NCBI GenBank assembly: GCA_913059105.1
Contig: CAJXRL010000056.1
Location: 1-12,734 of the forward strand
Origin: an uncultured Flavobacteriales bacterium
GTDB lineage: Bacteria; Bacteroidota; Bacteroidia; Flavobacteriales_E; Vicingaceae
Reading direction: 5' to 3'
Length of the DNA: 12,734 nucleotides
In this document: piece by piece, positions 1-5,865 of the stretch
Layout: the number at the start of each line of letters is the position of its first letter
Numbering within the stretch: the first letter of the stretch is position 1
Notes under the pieces: generated by a model
Databases searched by the model: none
What the model was told of the DNA's origin: nothing
What the model saw: the letters and a program-made list of their open reading frames with translations, nothing else
Translations under genes and position numbers: made by a program

Positions 1-1
1 C

Positions 2-367
2 AACGATACTTTACCGGAAGCAAAAATTAATTTCGTTTCAGAAGAATTGGCAAGCCAAGGATTTACCCCATCTGTTTTTTCATTAGACCTCCCTACCAAA
101 GGGAAAACTAATGAAGAAAAGGAATTTTACAAAAGAGAGCTAAATCATAAATTAATCAATTTAATGATTACAGAGATTCCCCATGAAAGCAAGTACTGTG
201 TAAGCTACGGGCAGTTAAATGGATGTTATTGGACAATACCAGCAACATCTACTCAAGGGACTACTAAAGAAGGTGATAAAGATTACATTGCCCGCGTAGC
301 ACTTTCTCCTAATATGGATCTTGAACTACATAAAAAAGTCTTTTTAAATTTTGTTGAAGGGATTTGA
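2..367 (+). CDS. Hypothetical protein, 5'-truncated at window edge
   Basis: I do not recognise this protein. The frame is open from base 2 through the TGA at 365-367, so the true start lies left of the window; the first possible internal start is a TTG at 47, which has no special support. About 121 residues are visible. They are soluble in character, with no membrane segment, and have a charged KGKTNEEKEFYKREL stretch followed by a segment with two cysteines (KYCVSYGQLNGCYW). The C-terminus, ending in LHKKVFLNFVEGI, looks like a closing amphipathic helix, faintly like small PsbP/DcrB-type folds, but that is only an impression. The next gene begins 37 bp downstream on the same strand, so the two could be cotranscribed. 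Confidence 0.7.
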   Translation, partial: NDTLPEAKINFVSEELASQGFTPSVFSLDLPTKGKTNEEKEFYKRELNHKLINLMITEIPHESKYCVSYGQLNGCYWTIPATSTQGTTKEGDKDYIARVALSPNMDLELHKKVFLNFVEGI

Positions 368-404
368 ATAGATGTGCTACCGAATTACAAAAACACTGTA
401 AATA

Positions 405-983
405 ATGAAAAAGGACTTAAAAGAATTAGTTGAACTTGTTTTTAGACAGTGCGTTTTCATCATTCTTAACATTTATGGGATTTCGAAATTACTAGGTGGT
501 CAATTTTATATGAAAGGGAAATTACCAGCTGAGATTGCAAATACAACCTTAGGTGAAGTCAGCAGTTTTTCATTGGCGTGGACCTTTATGGGGCATTCTT
601 ATTTCTACATCCTTTTTATAGGAATTACCCAACTTGTTGGTGCGTGGTTTTTATTATGGAATAGAACGAAGCTTATTGGAGTATTGCTCCTAATTCCAAT
701 AATGGTAAACATTATACTATTTGATATCCTTTTTCTTGATGTTTATCCAGCTTTAGCAAATGCTATCATAGTTCTTCTTATGTTATTGTCAATCCTCTTT
801 TTCAATAAAGAAAAAGTGATTGAATCATACCAAACGTTAATTAGCTTTCCTACAAAATCTAACGTATTGTTCAAAAAGAGGTTGCTCACGTTAGGAGCAA
901 CAATAGTTGTTATCATTCTAATTTTTTCTTTTGATTCATTACTTGAGCATTGGCTTGGAGCAAGCAAACAAAAAATAAACTAA
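405..983 (+). CDS. DoxX-like integral membrane protein
   Basis: A 192-residue inner-membrane protein. Hydrophobic segments lie at about residues 12-30, 64-85, 89-112, 114-133 and 158-177. The first helix ends in YGISKLLGGQF, which resembles the FGxxKL..GQF signature of DoxX-family proteins (usually four helices); here a fifth, C-terminal helix follows a basic loop (FKKR, residues 156-159). DoxX-like proteins are poorly characterised; members have been linked to respiratory or redox membrane functions, and no substrate can be read from the sequence. The start is the ATG at 405, with an A/T-rich leader and no Shine-Dalgarno, as is normal in Bacteroidota. It may be cotranscribed with the truncated gene upstream and converges with the porin gene downstream. 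The family call rests on one motif plus topology, so it is moderate; membrane location is near certain. Confidence 0.65.
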   Translation: MKKDLKELVELVFRQCVFIILNIYGISKLLGGQFYMKGKLPAEIANTTLGEVSSFSLAWTFMGHSYFYILFIGITQLVGAWFLLWNRTKLIGVLLLIPIMVNIILFDILFLDVYPALANAIIVLLMLLSILFFNKEKVIESYQTLISFPTKSNVLFKKRLLTLGATIVVIILIFSFDSLLEHWLGASKQKIN

Positions 984-996
984 TAGGAGACCATAC

Positions 997-1011
997 GGGG
1001 CATAGTGCCCC
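997..1011. other. Perfect GC-rich hairpin, 6-bp stem
   Basis: GGGGCA (997-1002), loop TAG, TGCCCC (1006-1011). It lies 14 bp after the stop of the DoxX-like gene, in the gap between two convergent genes. There is no T-tract on either side, so a classical intrinsic terminator is not supported. It could help stop transcription or stabilise a 3' end. Confidence 0.5.
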
Positions 1012-1034
1012 AGGAGTGGATATTTGGAAATAGG

Positions 1035-1055
1035 GCTTTATCTTGAAGATAAAGC
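1035..1055. other. Perfect hairpin, 8-bp stem with 5-nt loop
   Basis: GCTTTATC (1035-1042), loop TTGAA, GATAAAGC (1048-1055). It is the second perfect inverted repeat in the convergent gap 984-1145. There is no T-tract on either strand. It may act with the hairpin at 997-1011 as a bidirectional 3'-end structure, or it may be part of a degraded coding sequence (the frame through it, 1006-1110, is open). Confidence 0.5.
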
Positions 1056-1145
1056 GATCAGGTACGCTGTAAATGAAGTTCGTGGAATTGGAAAGTTGGT
1101 GAAGGAATAACTTAAATAGGTTGCTGGCTCATACTAGACCATTTC

Positions 1146-2960
1146 CTAATTCAGCATTCTCCAACTTAAACCCATTTTTAGAACCTGACCCGGAACCGGG
1201 TAGTTCTCTATTCGATAAGAGTCTTCAGAAAAAGGCTTTCCTGTTATGTTTTCCAGCTTCGCAAAGATTCTTGCCGACTTGAGAATGCGCAGGCTGACAA
1301 AAACATCTAATTGAATAATATCGCCCAACATTCCTGCATTTTCATTTCTCAAATGGAACTGAGCCAAACTAGGTGAATAACCATATCCGTTGTACTCCCC
1401 AATATAAGCTACATCACTACCCAATTGAACATTTAAAGAATTCTTAAAGAAGTCATTCTCATAATACAAAGAATGAAAAGAAGTTAAAGCAGGCAGGGGG
1501 ACAATGGAGGTATTAGAAATAGCTTGAATTTGTAGGTGATTATTTAACTTAAAATGCTTCAAAAACCTAAAGTTCTTTCTAATGTTCACTTGTAATACAG
1601 AAATCTCATCACCCTCTTGTTGAGCAATTTGATTACTATCCAAATATACCACATCATTCAACAACCTGTAATTCAAATCAATTGAAAATTGATATTCTTC
1701 TTGACGAATCGTCCCACCTATTTGCAGTTGGTTTGAAGTATTGAAGTTTGTGTTATAATAATTGTGATTTGCCCGCTGGTTTGCAATTAAATAATCCGGT
1801 TGTTTTTTACTAGCTCTAGTATATAACTTCAATTGGAAGGATTTTATTTCTCTTACGCTAGCGCTTAATTTCCAATCCAATTCATTTTCATGGAAACCTG
1901 AAATACCTTTTTCAAAAGAAGTAGAAAAATCAATGCCCAAGGCTATCAAATTGGCATTAGCCAGCAAAAAGTTAGAACTTGCTTGCTCATCAATCAAATA
2001 ATTTTGAAACCATTGTAACTGTTCATTCTTGAACCCTACTTGTATTTTATTGCCCAAAATATTTCCATACACTTCATTAGAAATGGTCTGGGTAAAACTG
2101 CTATCGTTACTATTCAGTTCATCAAAAATGCTCGTTTCATAGAAGTCAGGAGAATCACTTAAGTTATCGCTGTATTTACGATATACTTTTAACCAATTAA
2201 ATTCATGAGAAACGGAAAATAGAGAATTTTTAGTTGTGTCAATGTAAAACAAATCAAAAGCTGATTTAGCCCCCCAATTTTGGGTTTTAGATTGATTCTG
2301 AGCATTTCGCAAATTGATATTCAATAGAATTGTGTTATCTGTTTCTGACTCTTGATTTGAAAGGACCACTCCTCCATTCTCTTGGTTTTCTAAATCATTA
2401 ATCAAATAATACAAATCCGATGTAAAACGCTGGTCTCTGCTCTTCAAACTAACAGTAGCATTGAATTGGGTATGGGTTGCTAGCTGTCGAATATAAAAGC
2501 CAGCGGTATTAATTCTTCGGTAATTAAAAGCCAAGTTCATACCTTCCCCTAAGTTTTGAGTGTGAAAAATGCTAAACTGTTGCTCTTTTTTAGATCCGCT
2601 TACAAAACTCAATTGGGTGAATGGTCTTGAAGTTGCATAGAATCGCAAGGAGTCCTTTGTAAACAGCAACGGTTGAAACCCACCAAGAACAGAATTCGAA
2701 TTCCAATCTTGCATAGAAAAACGATACGAGTGGCTTGGCAAACCATTGTTTCCAGATCTTGCAAAAGCTGATAGTTGATTTGGTAGTGGTCGATATCTTC
2801 GAAAAGAATTTGCATCAAAGTAAGGCTCTTTCTGAATTGGTTCAAATCGCCCTATATTTCTGTATACCAATTGTAAACTATCGTCAGCTATTACTTTATC
2901 CTGCGCCCATATAGCACAAACAGAAAACATAAAAAATAAAAAGAGAACTGAGTTCTTCAT
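1146..2960 (-). CDS. Putative outer-membrane porin, Porin_10 family
   Basis: A 604-residue secreted beta-barrel protein. Residues 1-19 form a signal peptide (hydrophobic LFLFFMF core, cleavage likely after ..IWA before Q20). After a proline/aromatic-rich N-terminal stretch (RRYRPLPNQL, about 55-64), most of the protein consists of alternating hydrophobic/polar strands with many aromatic residues, as in an outer-membrane barrel. The segment SGSKKEQQFSIFHTQNLGEG, then a NYRRINTAGFYIRQ-type strand, is the pattern I associate with the Bacteroidota Porin_10 family (usually 600-700 residues). The C-terminus (..KMGLSWRMLN) is a final strand without the terminal Phe of proteobacterial porins. The ATG at 2958-2960 is preceded by a TATCTTTG promoter element only 5 nt away. 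It is divergent from the thioredoxin-fold gene. The transported substrate is unknown. Confidence 0.8.
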   Translation of the reverse strand: MKNSVLFLFFMFSVCAIWAQDKVIADDSLQLVYRNIGRFEPIQKEPYFDANSFRRYRPLPNQLSAFARSGNNGLPSHSYRFSMQDWNSNSVLGGFQPLLFTKDSLRFYATSRPFTQLSFVSGSKKEQQFSIFHTQNLGEGMNLAFNYRRINTAGFYIRQLATHTQFNATVSLKSRDQRFTSDLYYLINDLENQENGGVVLSNQESETDNTILLNINLRNAQNQSKTQNWGAKSAFDLFYIDTTKNSLFSVSHEFNWLKVYRKYSDNLSDSPDFYETSIFDELNSNDSSFTQTISNEVYGNILGNKIQVGFKNEQLQWFQNYLIDEQASSNFLLANANLIALGIDFSTSFEKGISGFHENELDWKLSASVREIKSFQLKLYTRASKKQPDYLIANQRANHNYYNTNFNTSNQLQIGGTIRQEEYQFSIDLNYRLLNDVVYLDSNQIAQQEGDEISVLQVNIRKNFRFLKHFKLNNHLQIQAISNTSIVPLPALTSFHSLYYENDFFKNSLNVQLGSDVAYIGEYNGYGYSPSLAQFHLRNENAGMLGDIIQLDVFVSLRILKSARIFAKLENITGKPFSEDSYRIENYPVPGQVLKMGLSWRMLN

Positions 2961-2965
2961 TGTAG

Positions 2966-2993
2966 CAAAGATAGCGTTCTGATTGAAAACAAA
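2966..2993 (-). promoter_or_regulatory. Candidate Bacteroidota promoter for the porin gene
   Basis: On the minus strand a -7-like TATCTTTG (2973 down to 2966) fits TAnnTTTG. A TTTG (2993-2990) lies 16 nt further upstream as a candidate -33 element, slightly closer than usual. The -7 box ends only 5 nt before the ATG, so the mRNA would be almost leaderless. Pattern match only. Confidence 0.4.
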
Positions 2994-3076
2994 ACTGATT
3001 TGAATCCCATTTTACCTAAATAATAGTTTAACAAATATTCACCTTCGCAACAGAAAAAAATCAGCAACTTTATAGT

Positions 3077-3613
3077 ATGAATAAATTGATACTTCTGATT
3101 TTTTGCATTGTAATAGGACTCGGTAGTTCTGCTCAAGAAGATAAAATTGAGTGGTTGAGCTTTGAAGAAGCTGTAAAACGCAACGAAACAGAACCTAAAA
3201 AATTTATTGTTGATATATACACTAATTGGTGCGGTTGGTGCAAAAAGATGGATGCTAGTACCTTTAAAAATCCTGTTATTATAAAGTACATCAACGAGAA
3301 TTATTGGGCGGTTAAGTTAAACGCCGAGCGGAAAGACACTATAATTCTAGGTCAACAAATGTTTATCAATGAAAATTTAACGAAAAAAAGAGGTCCTCAT
3401 CAGCTTGCAGTTGCCCTATTAAATGGTAAAATGACCTACCCCTCAATTGTTTATCTGGATAACAATGTAGAACTTATGCACCCAGCAATCGCAGGATTTC
3501 AAGATGCAAAAAGTCTTGAACAAATTATTACATACTTCGGAGAAAATGCCTACCAATCAATACCTTGGGATAAATATGTAACAGAATTTGTTAGTAAAAT
3601 AAATAGAGAATAG
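3077..3613 (+). CDS. Secreted thioredoxin-fold protein (Thioredoxin_7-like)
   Basis: A 178-residue exported protein. Residues 1-19 are a signal peptide (MNKLILLIFCIVIGLGSSA, then Q20). The thioredoxin fold starts with FIVDIYTNWCGWCKKMD, giving a redox-active CxxC at C52/C55 (WCGWCK). The expected cis-proline precedes a strand at P122 (TYPSIVYLD). WCGWCKKM is typical of the DUF255/Thioredoxin_7 branch and of DsbD-C-terminal-like periplasmic thioredoxins, so a thiol-disulfide role in the periplasm is likely; the partner is unknown. An insert of about 30 residues between the CxxC strand region and the cis-Pro (residues 84-115) fits this branch better than classical thioredoxin. The start is the ATG at 3077. 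It is divergent from the porin; the RRM gene follows 107 bp later with its own leader, so this gene is probably monocistronic. Confidence 0.85.
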   Translation: MNKLILLIFCIVIGLGSSAQEDKIEWLSFEEAVKRNETEPKKFIVDIYTNWCGWCKKMDASTFKNPVIIKYINENYWAVKLNAERKDTIILGQQMFINENLTKKRGPHQLAVALLNGKMTYPSIVYLDNNVELMHPAIAGFQDAKSLEQIITYFGENAYQSIPWDKYVTEFVSKINRE

Positions 3614-3669
3614 CAATTATTTATAAGGTCGCGTATTTCCCTCCACGTATGATATTCTATTTGAAATCC

Positions 3670-3688
3670 AAATATTTACAAAATATTT
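3670..3688. repeat. Paired AAATATTT boxes upstream of the RRM gene
   Basis: AAATATTT at 3670-3677 and again at 3681-3688, separated by ACA, which gives an 11-bp period. Each box is self-complementary, so the pair reads the same in both orientations. It sits 32 bp before the ATG at 3721. It could be an operator or simply AT-rich promoter DNA. Confidence 0.35.
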
Positions 3689-3720
3689 CTTTTCTTTGTT
3701 TAGAACTAAAAAATTATATC

Positions 3721-3969
3721 ATGAACATTTACGTAGGAAATATTTCGTATAAATCTACTGAAGACGATTTAGGAAATTTATTTGCTGAGTACGGTGATGT
3801 CACCTCAGTTAAAATAATTCAAGACAAATTTACTGGACGATCTAAAGGCTTTGGTTTCGTTGAAATGACTGACGAAGCAGGAACAAAAGCAGTTGAAGCA
3901 TTAGATGGATTTGATCACCTAGGAAGAAACTTAAAAGTGAGTCCAGGAAACCCTAGAGAAGAAAAATAG
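3721..3969 (+). CDS. Single-RRM RNA-binding protein
   Basis: An 82-residue protein that is almost entirely one RNA recognition motif. RNP-2 is IYVGNI (residues 3-8) and RNP-1 is KGFGFVEM (residues 42-49), with the aromatic residues that stack on RNA (Y4, F44, F46) all present. I start it at the ATG at 3721 rather than at the in-frame ATG at 3649, because RNP-2 must lie near the N-terminus and the extra 24 residues look like AT-rich leader. Short Gly-poor RRM proteins like this are common in Bacteroidota and Cyanobacteria, where some respond to cold and bind A/U-rich RNA; the targets here are unknown. The tail NPREEK is short and charged. It is followed by an intrinsic terminator at 3997-4029. 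Confidence 0.92.
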   Translation: MNIYVGNISYKSTEDDLGNLFAEYGDVTSVKIIQDKFTGRSKGFGFVEMTDEAGTKAVEALDGFDHLGRNLKVSPGNPREEK

Positions 3970-3996
3970 GAAAATATATTTCGTGAATTGAATTAT

Positions 3997-4029
3997 AATC
4001 TCAAGCTACTACGTTTGAGATTTTTTTTT
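3997..4029 (+). terminator. Intrinsic terminator of the RRM gene
   Basis: AATCTCAA (3997-4004) pairs with TTGAGATT (4015-4022), and the stem can extend by a G-T and a C-G pair around a 6-nt loop. A run of nine T (4021-4029) follows. The hairpin overlaps the 3' end of the convergent glutaredoxin gene, whose stop codon (4009-4011) lies in the loop and stem and whose KKK codons are the T-tract read backwards. On the minus strand there is no comparable T-tract. Confidence 0.8.
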
Positions 4030-4227
4030 GACATAATCATTAATGTCTGTTCCATAGCCAAGCAATTGTTCGCCGATGAAAAGAGCAGGAAATGCAAAAA
4101 TTTGAATGGGTGGCCGTTCTTCTGAAACATCAACATTCACTTTTCTAAACACGACATTATTCTTAGTTAAGAATGTCTCAACTTGGGTACATTGATGGCA
4201 ATTATTTGCTGTAAATAATGTATACAC
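4009..4227 (-). CDS. Glutaredoxin-like thiol-disulfide protein
   Basis: A 72-residue glutaredoxin-fold protein. A CxxC active site, CHQC (C10-C13), follows the first strand MYTLFTANN. The cis-proline is P47 (FAFPALFIG), and the fold closes with GYGTDIND, matching the usual G-(Y/F)-G/D-x-(D) glutathione-site region. It probably reduces disulfides or passes electrons in the cytoplasm. The start is a GTG (4227-4225). It is the only reasonable start, because an in-frame stop lies at 4251-4249 and the protein begins exactly at the first strand. The GTG overlaps the TAG of the upstream Crp/Fnr gene by one base (TAGTG), so the two are translationally coupled. The C-terminal KKKSQT is encoded by the T-tract of the opposing terminator and may be dispensable. 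Confidence 0.85.
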   Translation of the reverse strand: MYTLFTANNCHQCTQVETFLTKNNVVFRKVNVDVSEERPPIQIFAFPALFIGEQLLGYGTDINDYVKKKSQT

Positions 4228-4910
4228 TAGGCTAGGTTGTCTAATTCTCTAATTAAGAAACGCTTACGTTCCATGTAAATTAAATCTTTCTCTTTTAAAT
4301 CATTTAAAACTGTCGTAACAGTTTGCCTAGAAGTTGCAGTAAGATTGGCAATATCTTGATGCGTCAAATCGTGTTTTACGAGCACTTCAACACCAATTTT
4401 TTTACCGTATTTCAGTGCCATTTCTTTCATGAAATCAATGATTCTTTCTCTAGCATCTTTAAATATTAAAGACTCCAACCTTCTTTCGATGTTTCTGAGC
4501 TTTTCTCCAATGTTCTTTGTTACTTCTAAGCTTAGTTCAGAATTTTCATGCATCATTTTTTTGAACTGATCAACATGAAGGGTGCACATTCTAGTATCTG
4601 AGTCCATCGCAACAGCAAAATCTTTCCGGCTTTCTTCTCCTACAATTCCCATCTCGCCAAAAACTTCTCCCGGATATAGAATTGCTTTTATTACCTCTTT
4701 TCCATCTTGTGAGTAGCTTCCAATTTTTATACGGCCTGCTTTAAGAAAGAATAAAATTTTACTTGGCTCCTTTGGAAAATAGATAAATTGGTTTTTATCT
4801 GCCGTTTTCATCACCGTTAATTCATTCAATTCTTCCAACTCTTGGTCAGATAAATTTTTGAACAAATTTATTTGTTCCAGATGCCATAATTTTGAATTCT
4901 GTGCAGCCAT
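4227..4910 (-). CDS. Crp/Fnr-family transcriptional regulator
   Basis: A 227-residue regulator. The N-terminal cyclic-nucleotide-binding-type beta-roll covers about residues 18-125, with the phosphate-binding-cassette region PGEVFGEMG..SRKDFAVA (80-101). It retains Glu and Arg, but Lys replaces the Ser/Thr that contacts cAMP in E. coli CRP, so the ligand is uncertain. A dimer helix (about 126-150) leads to the winged helix; the helix-turn-helix is THQDIANLTATSRQTVTTVL (183-202). There is only one cysteine (C109), so an FNR-type iron-sulfur cluster is excluded. The start is the ATG at 4910-4908. It is cotranscribed with the glutaredoxin that overlaps its stop codon, which hints at a redox-linked role. 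Two TGTGATAT boxes upstream suggest self-control. Confidence 0.93.
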   Translation of the reverse strand: MAAQNSKLWHLEQINLFKNLSDQELEELNELTVMKTADKNQFIYFPKEPSKILFFLKAGRIKIGSYSQDGKEVIKAILYPGEVFGEMGIVGEESRKDFAVAMDSDTRMCTLHVDQFKKMMHENSELSLEVTKNIGEKLRNIERRLESLIFKDARERIIDFMKEMALKYGKKIGVEVLVKHDLTHQDIANLTATSRQTVTTVLNDLKEKDLIYMERKRFLIRELDNLA

Positions 4911-4935
4911 TTCAAAGGATAAATAATGATAATGT

Positions 4936-4943
4936 CAAATGTA
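4936..4943 (-). promoter_or_regulatory. Candidate -7 promoter element of the Crp/Fnr gene
   Basis: TACATTTG on the minus strand (4943 down to 4936) matches TAnnTTTG. It lies 25 nt before the ATG, leaving a leader of about 20 nt. No TTTG is found at the -33 distance; that position (about 4963) is occupied by the first TGTGATAT box, which suggests a promoter that depends on an activator. Confidence 0.45.
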
Positions 4944-4962
4944 AGACCAAAAAAATAAGAAC

Positions 4963-4981
4963 ATATCACAGAAATATCACA
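4963..4981 (-). promoter_or_regulatory. Tandem TGTGATAT boxes, likely regulator binding site
   Basis: On the minus strand TGTGATAT occurs at 4981-4974 and again at 4970-4963, with a 3-nt spacer and so an 11-bp (one helical turn) period. TGTGA is the half-site of CRP-type regulators, here arranged as a direct rather than inverted repeat. The repeats sit 20-38 bp upstream of the TACATTTG element of the Crp/Fnr gene. Confidence 0.4.
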
Positions 4982-4990
4982 ATTACGATA

Positions 4991-5863
4991 CTACTTACCT
5001 TTTGCTGCCAACAGTGTATTTTTTAGCAATGAAACAATGGTCATTGGACCAACCCCTCCAGGAACTGGTGTTATAAATGATGCTTTTTCTGAAACTCCTT
5101 TAAATTCCACATCCCCAAACAATTTATACCCAGACTTTTTTGTTTTATCAGCTTTGCGAGTAATGCCGACGTCAAAAACTACAACTCCTTCACTTACCAT
5201 GTCCGCCGTTATAAACTCCGGCTTACCTAAGGCTACAATCAAGATGTCCGCAGAAAGTGTTATTTCTTTCAAATTCACCGTTCTGCTATGTGTCAAAGTA
5301 ACAGTGCAGTTACCCGGATAAGAGTTTCGAGACATTAAATTAGCAATAGGTGAACCAACAATAGAACTTCTGCCAACCACAACACAGTGCTTTCCAGTTG
5401 TTTCGATATTGTAACGTTCTATTAATTGCAATATGCCATATGGTGTTGCAGGTAAAAATGTTGGTAAATTCAACATCATTTTGCCTATGTTCCAAGGATG
5501 AAATCCATCTACGTCTTTATCAGGAGAAATTGCTTCAGTGACTTTTTTATCGCTGATGTGCTTTGGTAGTGGCAATTGAACAATAAAACCATCAACGTCA
5601 TTATCCTTATTCAATCGATCAACTTCTTCTAACAGTTCTTTTTCCGTTACAGTATCATTCATACGAACAATAGAGCTATGCATCCCGACTGTCTCACAGG
5701 CAGTAATTTTTGCATTCACATAAGTAACACTTGCGCCACTATTGCCTACTAAAACTGCAGCCAAGTGAGGAGTCTTTCCACCTTTCGACTTAACTCTTTG
5801 AATTTCTTCAGCTACTTCAATCTTAATTTCAGCAGCCGTTTTTTTACCGTCTAATAGTTGCAT
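4991..5863 (-). CDS. folD: FolD, methylene-THF dehydrogenase/cyclohydrolase
   Basis: A full-length (290 residues) bifunctional cytoplasmic enzyme. It oxidises 5,10-methylene-tetrahydrofolate with NADP and hydrolyses the methenyl product to 10-formyl-tetrahydrofolate, feeding purine and formyl-Met-tRNA synthesis. The catalytic Tyr/Lys pair is Y48/K52 in VTYVNAK. The signatures DGFIVQLPLP (91-100), DKDVDGFHP (115-123), GRSSIVGSP (164-172, nucleotide loop) and PVPGGVGPMT (266-275) are all intact. The usual PCTP near residue 140 reads PATP, a common variant of a non-catalytic cysteine. The start is the ATG at 5863-5861, only 2 nt after the ffh stop, so it is surely cotranscribed with ffh. The function is not related to SRP; the pairing is probably one of expression. 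Confidence 0.97.
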   Translation of the reverse strand: MQLLDGKKTAAEIKIEVAEEIQRVKSKGGKTPHLAAVLVGNSGASVTYVNAKITACETVGMHSSIVRMNDTVTEKELLEEVDRLNKDNDVDGFIVQLPLPKHISDKKVTEAISPDKDVDGFHPWNIGKMMLNLPTFLPATPYGILQLIERYNIETTGKHCVVVGRSSIVGSPIANLMSRNSYPGNCTVTLTHSRTVNLKEITLSADILIVALGKPEFITADMVSEGVVVFDVGITRKADKTKKSGYKLFGDVEFKGVSEKASFITPVPGGVGPMTIVSLLKNTLLAAKGK

Positions 5864-5865
5864 AA

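Noticed and set aside
3649..3720. N-terminal extension of the RRM protein from the ATG at 3649
   Set aside because: The extra residues are not RRM-like, and RNP-2 sits right after the ATG at 3721 as is usual for this short family; the upstream stretch is AT-rich leader.
4227..4910. Oxygen-sensing FNR with an iron-sulfur cluster
   Set aside because: The protein has one cysteine; the four needed for a 4Fe-4S cluster are missing.
5037..5321. Open frame on the plus strand inside folD
   Set aside because: It is antisense to an unmistakable full-length folD, has no family signature, and is explained as a shadow of the coding frame. The same applies to the antisense frames at 743-967, 2609-2845 (alternate frame of the porin), 6413-6739, 7451-7651, 10849-11136 and 11534-11818.
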